A stretch of DNA of 19,703 bases from Thermomucor indicae-seudaticae (Eukaryota; Mucoromycota; Mucoromycetes; Mucorales; Lichtheimiaceae). Below the pieces are notes generated by a model that saw only the letters and a list, made by a program, of their open reading frames with translations, made no database searches and was not told where the DNA came from. Shown here piece by piece: positions 1-13,325 of the stretch; within the stretch, counting starts at the first letter, position 1; each line of letters begins with the position of its first letter. Location of the stretch: contig JSYX01000633.1 in the NCBI GenBank assembly GCA_000787465.1, forward strand, positions 1-19,703, read 5' to 3'. Position numbers and translations under genes: made by a program.

Positions 1-73
1 TCCGGGAAAAATCCAGTAGTTCAATGCCGTCACGCAGCAGTTGCTGCGTTTCTCCCACTTTGACAAACTCGAC

Positions 74-2101
<2,028 letters not shown>

Positions 2102-2286
2102 AGTTATTCTTATTCCTCAATCGCTTTTATTTTGTATATATATCATTTAGCTTACAGTTGGAGAAGTCGCAACAACAACAAAAGTACTTTACAATTTTTA
2201 GCGTGAGATGACGAAGTGGATTCGTCACCTAATACCAGACATCCTTTATCTTCTTCATTTACTTTCTTCCGCTTTTTTTGTTATAA

Positions 2287-5200
2287 ATGGATGCTATCAA
2301 TGAGAATGGATGCAAACAACCGCAGCAGCAGCGTCAAGGTGTCGATGATGGAAATGATGAAGTTGGTTTCAGCTTTAAGCCAAAGCCAATACGTCGTTAT
2401 CATGGTTGGGGAAATAATAACAAATCGCAGCAGGTATACTGAGGAGCGTTTTTGTGCGCAACAATATGCAGCGCATTAATGGCGTGGCAGGAGAATAATA
2501 AAGCAGGAGTACCCACAGAGAAACCAAAGCCGCCGCTATGGGCAAATGCGGCGTCGTCTTCGACAAGTAATAATTTCATCTCGCCACTAAAGTGTTGGAC
2601 GGCATCCAATAGCAATAACTTGACGCCAACCAAGGGCAGCTCAGCATCATCAAAAGTGCAAGAAAAAGTGGATGAAAACGCGCAAGCGACAGAAGCGCCG
2701 TTTCGTAGCGCTGCGAAGCATAACGCTGGTCAGCCACTATCGAACGTAACCAATGCACCATCTAAGACAGCGCCTGGCAGCAGCAACAACGAGTTGTTAA
2801 CAGACGTTGTAGCGAGCAACCATGATCTATTATTTCGCAAACTTGGCTGCCCTGACAAAGACCGTCCTGGTCCGGGATTCGCCTTGCCAGCAGTCGAGAC
2901 GGTATGTTATTGATAGAGGGGAGACTATAGCCGCTCAAACTAAATAAACGGACATAAATAGTTGCGACCCGATTTTCGACTGGATATCCCGAAAATGGAG
3001 TTTAAAGAACCAATGGGGAGTAGTAGTATTCGAGACAGGCCCGGGACACCGGAACCGTTCGCGAAGGTGCGCACAGAAAAGAGGAAAGAAGAGGAACAGC
3101 TGGACAGCGCAAAGAGGCCTTTCTGTCTGAAACTACCGCTTTCTGCACCAGCGTCGCGTCACAGCACGCCGGCTTCTGCTGCTGAAGAACCGTCATGTCT
3201 TCCTGAAACCCAGGACATTGATGCCTTTGCAAGAGCGTTTAAAGCCAACCTGGCCCAAAAGGAGCATGCGTGCGTTGCCGCGAACCAGAAAATGGCGCTG
3301 TTGCAGCAAGCGATCGAGTCGCAGACACAAACGATCGCTGAATACGAAACCCGCCTTGGAGAGTCTCATGAGTTTGTCAGAGTGCTTGTTGCGCGCCACG
3401 ATCAGGTAGAAGCAAGGTAAGCCCGTTTGGAATAGATGCACATTCTCTTTCTGGATCACGTCAACTTGGGGATAGTGTGAACAGTCTACGGGGCCGTTAT
3501 GAAGCCTTTTATTCGATGGTGCAAAGTTTGGAAACTCTAGTTGACGCGCAAAGAGAGCAGAAGAGGACGTCGCATGATGCTTTTGAGGGCATGATCGAGA
3601 AACTGGAAAGAAGTATACGTGACAAGGACCACGAGATTGAAAAGTATGCGACCCGACTGGCAGAATGTAATACATTGATAGCCTTGGCTACCCATCCGCA
3701 TGGTGCTTGCTAACGAACGGAATTACTGCATAGACAAGAAGAAAGTGGGAGAGTCAATTGAGCGTCAGAAAGCCACGTTATCAGATCTGCTCTGCTTACA
3801 CAAGGAAGACCAGCAGTCGTGGACATCTATGGGTGACCTGTATAAAGCGGCAAACGATAAGCGGAGGGTCGAGATGAGTGAGTCGCTTGTTGGTCTGTTA
3901 CTGAAGGCGAAAGCTGAAGTTTGAACTGCATGGACGTCTTTAGATGCCTTTGAGAAGTTGTACGAAGAGCTGCATGGAAGCATGCAGACCTTGCGACAGG
4001 AAGCACAGATTATTAGGTCTGGCCTTGAGAAAACTGCAAGCAATCCACAGCATAGCCCATTTTCATCGCTGCTCAGAAGCTGCAGCTCCTTAAAAAGCCA
4101 GCTCTGTCATATAAACAACAGGTAATCTCGGGCGCATAGTGCTTATTCATTTTGCTCAAAGGCGCCTTTTTCTCTTGGTATCGTTAAGTATAAAGGAGCT
4201 AGATGAAGCGGCTTCAGAGCATGAACAAGTGCTGCAGAGGCAACAGGCTGCGCATGAAAAAGAGATTAACCGCCTCCAGACACAGTATGCATACCATTAT
4301 ACTCAGGGCAATAAGTATGCTAACTAGGTTTAGATTTCAGGCTGCTTTGCCGAATTTCGTGGATGTCCGTGGACGGTATGAGGCAGCGATTCAAGATATG
4401 CAAAAGACAGTTGAGGTAATCTTTTTTCTGATGCTCCAGTCGTATTGCTCTTCTTAATATAGCCCTGCTTAGACTCTCCGTGCAAGCCTAAAAAATGCTT
4501 TCACACGGTAAGATGCCAAGAACAATAGCTGGGCGTGTTGACTTTAGTGGGTAACATAAAATGGCGAAGCAACGAAGAATGCAAGCAGGAACGGATGACC
4601 GAAAAAGCGACATTTATGGCACGTACATGCGCATTAGAAGAAGAAATTGCTGAGCAAAAGAAAAGGTTCGGTTCAAAATGCACAAGGAGTTTCAGTGGAT
4701 AGACGGATATTGAGCTTCATTTGTCAGGAACGAGGCGCTGGAGAGCCTGATTTTGCAACGGCAAACGAATCCCAGCCTAATGGATAGCGATAACGCTCGA
4801 CAACCCAACCGCGAGGAAAGCATGCAAGTCCAGAATACAGATTCGAGCGATAGGCATATGGAAGACGACACGGAAATAGACCCGCAACACTCCAATGTAC
4901 AAGGCAAACACGATAGCTTTGTTACTCCCTTTTCATTAACCCTTTTTCTTCCATTGACAAGGTGGTCAGCGAAAGCAACGAGTCGAACGCGTCCGAAAGT
5001 GCCTCTGTTGGTGGGGAAATACCTTCTGTAACTGAGGAGGCCGTTATGCAGACCGATCCACAGCAAGACGCGCCACAGCCAGAACCGTCGGTCCCTGCAA
5101 CAGACACACCAATGATACTTCGAAGCCACACAAAGAGGTAGGAAGAATGTGCGAAAAGAGTCTTTTTTACACCATTTTCTGATTATAATGCATGTATCAG

Positions 5201-6125
5201 AGCATCAGCAGCTGCAGCAACCGCTGCCAGAATCAGGATAAAAACGGAAGAAGACCTGGATGCTTCAACGGACGTATTTCAGCCACTGTCTTCATCTCAC
5301 GTGGAGCATCGAGTCAAAAAGCGCAAAAGGGTACCAGAATCTCCAAAAGGCGTATCTTTGTTAATTCTAACTTGCTTGTTCGTAGAACCTGTCAAGTCAT
5401 CGAAAACCCAGAGTAAGTCACGTGGATAAACTTACTTGAACGCACAGAGCAGCTAACGTATCGATCCAGGAATACGACACTGTCATTGACGTTGAAAATG
5501 ATCCAGAAAGACAAGTAAGCAAGCGATGCTACATCTTTCGGTTCAAGGCTCACAGGAAATACATAGATACAGGCCTTTATCGCTTCTTCAATGCCAAGCA
5601 AGGTACAGTCGTGTCATGCATATATCCCGCAAGATGCCAAGCTTACCTTTTTACAAAGCCCAGGGAAAGAAAAGGGAAGGTTACTTATTCCAGCAAGAAA
5701 TAAAACCACTTGTGTTGTTTACGCAGCAGGTTTGTCGGTTGAACGTTAGGGATGAAGTCTCCAGGTCGAACCTGCTGGGGATATATTTGCTGTGGCAAGT
5801 AAGGAGGTAATCATTACCGTGTTCGGGGATTTGCAAGACGATACACAGGGTAATAGAAGTCGCACTTGATATCATGCTTTCGGATGGCTATATGCAAATT
5901 CCGATTCTCTATTGCAACTTTCAAATGATCAGCTAATGATGCCGGACCGTTACTGACTTCTAGTCGTTCATTGCGTGAAGAACAGAGTGGCCATATTGTG
6001 ATGATGCGTGCTGTCACTGATAACGGTTGTGGGCATGACGATAGATAGGACTGTCCGTTGACACGCATTATCAAGGCACTTGCCCCGTTTGCAGGGTACC
6101 ATTGTTTGTTGCTCGCGTCAAGTAA
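2287..6125 (+). CDS. Unrecognised coiled-coil protein, intron-dense, short CPVC motif near C-terminus (3' end tentative)
   Basis: I do not recognise this gene. Proposed exons: 2287-2433, 2491-2901, 2962-3416, 3476-3666, 3734-3877, 3944-4121, 4189-4284, 4334-4415, 4473-4507, 4570-4665, 4728-4896, 4962-5137, 5201-5330, 5386-5412, 5470-5679, 5765-5849, 5933-6025, 6076-6125 (2775 nt, 924 aa). All phases agree. Residues 1 to about 250 are low-complexity, rich in Q, N, S, T, P and K. From about 3200 to 4760 the exons read as heptad-rich helix (LAQKEH, LQQAIES, EKLERSIRDKDHEIEK, FEKLYEELH, LDEAASEHEQVLQR, ALEEEIAEQKK), so a coiled coil is likely. Next come an acidic Ser/Glu/Gln stretch and a basic HRVKKRKR segment that could be a nuclear localisation signal. 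The tail has a possible beta-rich piece (DIFAVASKEVIITVFG) and ends with CPVCRVPLF. An in-frame TGA at 3922 lies inside a clear intron (3878-3943, GTGAGT donor). Exons up to 5137 are fairly firm; from 5331 several alternatives exist (introns 5331-5385 or 5352-5385; three open frames near 5500-5800). A structural, spindle or chromatin role is possible but not shown. Confidence 0.55.
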
Positions 6126-6242
6126 AAAATACTGCAACGTGCATGTGCATACAACTCCGAAACCCCTTCATCCCTCTTTTTTCTGCATTCTCTCTTTCTT
6201 TTTGTCCTGTGTACTTGCTTGGCCCTCGGACCACAATTTCAA

Positions 6243-7868
6243 ATGAAAAAGCGATTGTCTTCACCATTCAACATTAACTCGCCCATTCCGACCAAACTTG
6301 CAGGTAACGTCTTGTGTCGCCAGTTAAAAACAAGGACGCCCTTTTTTGATCTGATATACGGTTCTTTTCAAAAAAAAAAAAGGCGAATGCAAGAAAGCAG
6401 CCAATATATTAAATAGTTTTATCGGTAAGAACAATAGCTCTGTGCAGCATGATGATTATTATTAAACCAGATCCAGATCCCGGACAGGGGCTTGATAAGA
6501 TTATTCCGCCAAGTATCTTGGAAAAGGCCCAAGGACTTGCGATCTATACCGTATTAAAGGCAGGATTCCTGTTCTCTGGACGTGCGGGCAGTGGTCTTGT
6601 TGTCGCTCGGTAAGGGATCTCAAGTGACCAGCCACGACAACCATGTTGACTTTTTTGCTAGGTTACCTGATGGCTGTAAGTTCTTTTTTTCCCTTTCCTG
6701 ACGGATGTCACGTTGGACCCTAATACGTTGCTATATAGCATGGTCTGCGCCATCAGCCATTGCTACCGGTGGTATAGGTGCAGGTGGACAAATCGGTAAG
6801 TGCGCGTGCCAAGATCACATGCAAAAAAAAGCCAAGCTTAAAGACGGCACGATATCTAATGGCAGGTGCTGAGCTGACGGACTTTGTGCTTGTGCTGAAT
6901 ACCAAGGAGGCTGTAAAGACCTTTAGTCATTTTGGAAGCATCACGCTTGGCACCAATATATCAGGTTACTTATTAAACGTTCTTGTTATGAAAAGATAAA
7001 ACGGTAACAATAACAATCGATTGCTTAGTCGCGGCTGGACCTGTTGGACGTAATGCGGAAGCTTCAGGCGCAGCCACATTAAAGCACGTTGCAGCCATTT
7101 ACTCTTATAGCAAAACGCGCGGTTTGTTTGCAGGTACATACATTTGAAACAATCATTAAAAAGAAAACTAAAGAGCTAGGTCGTTAGGCGTGTCCTTGGA
7201 AGGCTCTGTGATTATCACGCGTAGCGACGCGAATGAAAAGCTGTATGGTCGACGCGTCACAGCCAAAGAACTGCTGAACGGCTCCGTACCACCACCACCT
7301 GAAGCCGATCCATTGTATCGTGCCCTGGGAGCCAAGTTCCATTCACTGGGCAACACGGGTGCGATGTATCAGAAAAACAGAGATGTTGACGGCAATGATC
7401 GTCCAGCTTTCAAGAGCACATCGATTTCGAAACCTGGAACGTTGAAAGGACCTCCACCCGTGATGAATAAACCGCAGCATTTGACCAATGGATACCCAAC
7501 CACAACATCGACATATCCGCAGCAGCAGCCACAGCTTCCACCCTCTCCACCATCGTCTAGTTATCAATCACCGAGTGTCAGGAAACCACCGCCACCGCCA
7601 CCCGTTGCGCCAAGACCGGTGAAGAAAGAACCCGTAGCACGGGCACTGTATGCGTTCCAAGGCGAGCAGGAAGGGGACCTGAGTTTCCAGGAAGGCGATA
7701 TCATTACGGTCATTGAAAAGACGGATAGTCAGGACGATTGGTGGACTGGCAGGATCGGGAATCGGCAGGGAGTGGTAATGTATACGCTGGTAATGGGGTT
7801 GTCGTCGCAGTTGCCTAATCAAATTGCATTCTGTGTAGTTTCCTGCCAATTACGTGCAGCTCGAATAA
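6243..7868 (+). CDS. Ysc84/Lsb3/SH3YL1-like protein: SYLF domain plus C-terminal SH3
   Basis: Exons 6243-6303, 6383-6424, 6471-6609, 6662-6675, 6739-6795, 6866-6964, 7029-7133, 7188-7774 and 7839-7868 give 377 aa. Proteins of this family bind phosphoinositides and actin through the SYLF domain and act at cortical actin patches in endocytosis. The SYLF domain (about residues 12-228) shows the family blocks INSPIPTKL, KKAANIL, GLAIYTVLKAGFLFSGRAGSG, WSAPSAIA, ELTDFV, AAGPVGR and GLFAGVSLEGS. A Pro/Gln-rich linker (about 229-322, with PPPPPP) leads to an SH3 domain (323-377) with ALYAF, the tandem Trp pair and the closing PANYVQL. A 14-nt exon (6662-6675) is required to keep the frame. Intron 1 ends in a run of A before its AAG acceptor. 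The ATG at 6243 is the first in frame; relatives start nearer the NSPIP block, so a shorter N-terminus or an extra upstream exon cannot be excluded. An AATAAA follows at 7922. Confidence 0.93.
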
Positions 7869-7921
7869 CTCTCTTTTTGCATCGAATTCGTCATTCATTC
7901 TACATTTTTTGATTGAGCATG

Positions 7922-7927
7922 AATAAA
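7922..7927 (+). promoter_or_regulatory. Possible poly(A) signal of the SYLF-SH3 gene
   Basis: AATAAA lies 54 nt after the TAA stop, in the 165-bp gap before the uL14 gene. Fungal poly(A) signals are loose, so this is a position-based inference. Confidence 0.4.
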
Positions 7928-8033
7928 AGAAGAGAGAGCGGATATTGAAAAATAGAAAGGGAGGGTCTCCATTAAATCCTCGGGACATGGTGCCCGATGT
8001 GAAATCCTTCTCTTTTCCTTTGCAGACGAAATC

Positions 8034-8653
<620 letters not shown>

Positions 8654-8670
8654 ACCAATCATGTGGAAAA

Positions 8671-8676
8671 AATAAA
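8671..8676 (+). promoter_or_regulatory. Possible poly(A) signal of the uL14 gene
   Basis: AATAAA begins 18 nt after the stop codon, inside the 87-bp gap to the convergent Rab2 gene, so the two transcripts probably overlap at their 3' ends. Confidence 0.45.
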
Positions 8677-8717
8677 AAGGGGAATCGTGGAATACCATAT
8701 ATATCTCTTATTCACAC

Positions 8718-8735
8718 AACAACAACAACAACAAC
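8718..8735. repeat. (AAC)6 microsatellite between convergent genes
   Basis: Six perfect AAC units sit five bases beyond the stop codon of the Rab2 gene. In its 3' UTR the transcript would read GTT repeats. Confidence 0.9.
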
Positions 8736-8740
8736 TGAAT

Positions 8741-9933
<1,193 letters not shown>

Positions 9934-10062
9934 GCTGAATCAAAAACGTGTTGGGCAAAAGAGAAAAAGGGCGGGAAAAGAAAAACGAAGAGAGTACAAA
10001 AGTGAGGAGGAGAGTGGGTTCACGTGTCACACACCAAGAACAAACAGCGGATTACGTTTCTA
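9934..10062. promoter_or_regulatory. Promoter/5' UTR gap of Rab2 with an E-box
   Basis: This 129-bp gap separates the Rab2 start from the stop of the upstream mannosyltransferase gene. It is purine-rich on the plus strand (pyrimidine-rich in the direction of Rab2) and has one CACGTG E-box at 10021-10026. No TATA box is obvious. Confidence 0.35.
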
Positions 10063-11150
10063 TTAGTCATTCTTGATGTGGTAGATGAGGTAACCCGGGA
10101 CACCATAGACCGAGAACCCCATGTCCTTGGCGATCTTTGCGAATCCTTCGGTTTCGACCTGGTGCTTGTAGGGGAAGGCCGGGAAATTAGCGCCTAAACG
10201 ATGAACATGGGCTTTGACGAGGGTGAACGTAGCCCCGACGCCGTCGAGAGGGACCTTGTAGTTCAATCCGAATTCCAGTGGCATATCCACCAGCTATGAA
10301 ACCAATGAAAAAAAAAATGAAGCCACACACACACTTTTTATAAACACGATCGACAACGACTTACCAGCTGCCGGCCTGTTTCGAGTTCCTTGTATCCTTC
10401 GGCTAGGACAAAGTCAGGATCCAGGGACTGCTGGAAAGCGAGGGACTGGGGCGTTTCTCTCCAGTTGTTCTTGTCGTAGGCCCAGTCGTCGACGACGAGA
10501 TCCTTGGACGGGTAGAGCATGCAGTTAGGCACGACGATATCCTCGTCGATGCTCATGAGGTCCTCAAAGATCGTGGGCGGATACTCGATCACGTCCGCAT
10601 CGACCCAGGCGACCCAGCGGACTTGGGTGTCCAGCGCCGAGGCTAGCAGGAGGTTGCGCGACCGTGCCATGATGCTCCGACGGTAAGGCTGCATCTCAAA
10701 CTTGTGCCGTTCCAGCGGCTCGAGCTCGAAATGAAAGTCCTTGTGAAAGATCTGGATGTCGTGGAAGGGCCGCGTGCCGTGCTGGATGCGGTCGGCGAGC
10801 TCCTGCAGTCGCTCCAGCGTCCCGTCTGTCGAGTCCGACACGAGGAAGGCGAGCGAGAGTTGCTCATTCGGGTACGTCGTCCGGTCCAGCAGCTCAAAGT
10901 AGCGGTCCAGGTACGGCACGGCGTCCTTGAGTGGTGTGAGGACCAGAATCCGCTCTTGTTGGGTTGAAGAACTGTTGTTGCTGCTGCTATCGAAATCCAC
11001 ATAGCGGATGTTGCCAGTTGTCCTGCTTCCGGCAACATTGAGAGAGGCAATTCCGGGACTTGTCTGGTGCAGCGAGACTAAAAAGAGCACTGTCATGATG
11101 AGAGCAGCACCCGTGTAGAGTGCACGCTTGTTATTCTTGATAAAAGACAT
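10063..11150 (-). CDS. Anp1/Mnn9/Van1-family glycosyltransferase (mannan polymerase type)
   Basis: Two exons, 10365-11150 and 10063-10293, are separated by a 71-nt intron with GTAAGT donor (phase 0) and give 338 aa. Family members are Golgi type II membrane proteins that extend the alpha-1,6-mannose backbone of N-glycans from GDP-mannose. The first ATG (11150) gives a short basic cytoplasmic tail and one transmembrane anchor at about residues 10-27, then a Ser/Asn-rich stem. The catalytic domain begins with ILVLTPLKDAVPYLDRYFELL, has the family block RRSIMARSRNLLLASAL and the metal/nucleotide-binding DxD as WVDADV (D184 and D186). The second exon carries DGVGATFTLVKAHVHR, AFPYKH and ETEGFAKIAKDMG, typical of the C-terminal part. 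It could be the Mnn9, Van1 or Anp1 paralogue; I cannot separate these. Confidence 0.93.
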
Positions 11151-11438
11151 TGATTGTTGTAGTTGCGAAGTTGGAAGAGAAAGGGATGGAAGGGGGAGGG
11201 TTGAGTAGAATATTTTCTGCACCTGGCCCTCCTTTTAAGAATGACGTGCTAAATTGTGAAAAAGAAAATGCCGATCTCCCCGTCCTTGTTTTCTGCTTTG
11301 GATCTTGCCACATAAAGTATAAACAGGGGCCAACCTATCTAGATCATCGGAGAGAGAGAGAGACATAGTATAAGGGGGATGGGTTCTTGGCAAAACAACA
11401 CTAAAGACCCTGATGATGATTGCTTTTAGTGCGAAAAA
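11151..11438. promoter_or_regulatory. Gap between the mannosyltransferase start and the SWIRM gene stop
   Basis: This 288-bp stretch must hold the promoter of the mannosyltransferase gene and the 3' UTR of the SWIRM gene. It contains a short GA dinucleotide run near 11350-11363. No conserved ORF was seen. Confidence 0.4.
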
Positions 11439-12386
11439 CTAGACAATCCATTTGTTCAATTTAAAGAAATTCCACAGAATGGAGGTCTTGTTGACATTGA
11501 TGCGACACAGCTTCTGCGCCTGATTTTTCGAGAGCCTTCCGACCTGCGGTACCACCTGTTGCGCGGCCAGGATCATCGCCCGCTTGCACCTCAGATATGT
11601 TTCGGGCGTCAATCTTATTTTGGAGGCCAGGTCGGCTTCGACGGCGTGGAGCCGGTCATAGTACGGCATAGCCTGGATATCGATCGGTGTCCAGCGCCAC
11701 GTCTTGTGCTTGAACATGTCCGGCGACTCGTCCATCACCGCAGTCGACGGGACCCACCCGTCCGCGTACACCTCTTCGTCCGGTGCGCTCACGTCAATCG
11801 CCTCAAAGGCGATCTTGAGTTCCGGATTCCGACCTGCAGCAGCAGAAGAAGATTTGACTTTTTTGGATGGCTGCTTCTTCTTCTTCTCCTTGTTCGCCGT
11901 CTTCGGAGCTTCCGGTGCTGCTGCTGTTGTCGTAGGTTGTTGTTGTCGTTGTCGTTGTCGCTGTCGGACGTTCGAAGGCGCCGCTTCCATCGATCGACGA
12001 CGATACTGATTGCGAGGACTGTAAAGTGGTACCGGCGACGGGCTGCGACGTCGTCGTTGGGGTATGATGCTGTTGTCGTTGTTGTTATTATTATTATTGC
12101 AATCGGAAGAGGAAGAGGAAAAGAAGGTCGACATGGAAGACAGGGTGGAAGCCATGGACAAGACCGAATCAGGCGATGACGGCGGCGGCAGTGGCGGCGG
12201 CGATGGTGGTGTTGTTTTATTGCGGTTAGACAGTGTAAATGGACGTGTCAATGAAGGTAAAATAGAAGCCAGCTTGTTGCATCGCAGCATCAGCTCAATG
12301 TGTCGCGTGGCGGCTTCCTTGCGTCGCTGACCGGACGCGATACGCGATTGCGATTCCACTGAACTCTCTTTTCCCTCCTGCAACAT
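11439..12386 (-). CDS. SWIRM-domain protein, Fun19/Laf-like
   Basis: A single uninterrupted frame of 315 codons runs from ATG at 12386 to TAG at 11439, the only intronless gene here. SWIRM domains are small helical modules in chromatin proteins that bind DNA or histone tails; stand-alone relatives in fungi are Fun19 of budding yeast and the Clr6-associated Laf proteins of fission yeast. The domain is at the extreme C-terminus (about residues 228-315): the helix start LTPETYLRCKRAM, then LSKNQAQKLCRINVNKTS and the closing ILWNFFKLNKWI. The N-terminal two thirds are disordered: Pro runs, a Ser run, seven Asn, an SR-like patch (RRRRSPSP), Gln/Arg repeats and a Lys-rich patch likely to act as nuclear localisation signal. 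The homopolymer codon runs explain the long antisense frames over this gene. Family placement is good; the exact orthologue is inferred. Confidence 0.9.
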   Translation of the reverse strand: MLQEGKESSVESQSRIASGQRRKEAATRHIELMLRCNKLASILPSLTRPFTLSNRNKTTPPSPPPLPPPSSPDSVLSMASTLSSMSTFFSSSSSDCNNNNNNNDNSIIPQRRRRSPSPVPLYSPRNQYRRRSMEAAPSNVRQRQRQRQQQPTTTAAAPEAPKTANKEKKKKQPSKKVKSSSAAAGRNPELKIAFEAIDVSAPDEEVYADGWVPSTAVMDESPDMFKHKTWRWTPIDIQAMPYYDRLHAVEADLASKIRLTPETYLRCKRAMILAAQQVVPQVGRLSKNQAQKLCRINVNKTSILWNFFKLNKWIV

Positions 12387-13325
12387 GTTGAGACTCCATT
12401 TTACAACAATAGAAAAGCCTGATGCTCAAATTACCACCGGTGATTCATTCGTCATGGTTGTGGAAAATGCTGCTGTACTGGTTCTTTACAGAAAAAGTCG
12501 TCTGACTTTAGGCGCGTCTCTGCTCACAGTAAATTTTGAGTCCTCCAGCAAAGAACCCTTCTACTGCATTGCAAAGAAACTTTTTCATACAGCTATTGGA
12601 TCGATTGTTCTGATCAACAGGGGGGATGGGCCGTCCGCGTTTGTTTGTTTGTTTGTTTGTTTATCGCTGGCAGTAAGGCATCATTGGTTGTCTGAGACGG
12701 CTGGTCCCCTTGCACTAGAAACATTGGTAGCCGTTGTTGCGCGGAAACGGCGTAAAGACCATACGGAACTTGAGAGCTTGTCCAAGAACAGATCCCTTCC
12801 ATATAGGTCACCCCGTTATCAACAGCTATATACCATATGAAGTTAGTATCAAAACATGCATGCAGGGTGCTAATGTATTAGACTCATTCGGTCACTGCAA
12901 CATTAAACAATGTTTCCCTGCATTAGCGCAACTGCATTAGTACAACTATGCTATAAGAATACTGATTGGCATTGCCTTCTTCTGCCGAGATGACTGCTCA
13001 ATTTCTAGGAGTACGGTGAACAGCCCTCTCTCCCTGGCACAGCGTATACAGGCGTATCCTTGGACGATGCCATTATTTCGGGAGGGTTTATGCAGGAGAA
13101 TATAAAGAGCACAATCCTGTCACATTCGTGCTTACCATGACCAGTTTAAACCATTCTTTTTGTTGATTAATGACCTTTATAGTAAAGTACCAATACGGGT
13201 CCGATAAGGACGCCGGATACGTCAATATGTTTTGAAGTAGTCCACACTCCAGCCTGTACAATGAATGTAGTAATCGATATATTTTATTATTGTATATGTT
13301 AGGAGGTATGTTACTATAATAGCGG
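12387..13325. other. 939-bp gap without a supported gene
   Basis: The gap lies upstream of the SWIRM gene and downstream of the Atg22-like gene, both on the minus strand. An open plus-strand frame of 151 codons (12385-12840) begins inside the SWIRM start codon and has no family features, so it is probably chance. The rest is AT-rich and shows no tRNA, snRNA or repeat that I could identify, apart from the TTTG tract listed separately. Confidence 0.6.
12640..12662. repeat. (TTTG)5 tetranucleotide tract
   Basis: Five perfect TTTG units plus TTT lie about 255 bp upstream of the SWIRM gene start. Confidence 0.95.

Noticed and set aside
3919..3943. Pseudogene or stop read-through suggested by in-frame TGA in the coiled-coil gene
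   Set aside because: A well-formed 66-nt intron (3878-3943) removes the stop and preserves the frame.
5603..5633. 31-nt intron in the coiled-coil gene
   Set aside because: It is shorter than any credible intron here, and the frame 5470-5679 is open straight through it.
5814..6137. Open minus-strand frame of 107 codons opposite the end of the coiled-coil gene
   Set aside because: It has no ATG in frame (it opens at TTG), no recognisable domain and lies opposite a plus-strand exon chain with consistent splice phases. A spliced minus-strand gene cannot be fully excluded.
6058..6416. Several overlapping short plus-strand frames before the SYLF-SH3 gene
   Set aside because: They cover pyrimidine-rich promoter and first-intron sequence and lack family features.
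10643..11050. Minus-strand frame of 135 codons in the mannosyltransferase gene
   Set aside because: It is a shifted frame of the same strand, rich in Ser, Thr and Arg, without the conserved blocks seen in the true frame.
11559..12179. Open plus-strand frame of 206 codons
   Set aside because: It is antisense to the SWIRM gene and consists of Arg, Leu and Ser runs created by that gene's homopolymer codons.
12385..12840. Plus-strand frame of 151 codons upstream of the SWIRM gene
   Set aside because: Its ATG overlaps the SWIRM start codon in antisense, it crosses a TTTG microsatellite and shows no family motif.
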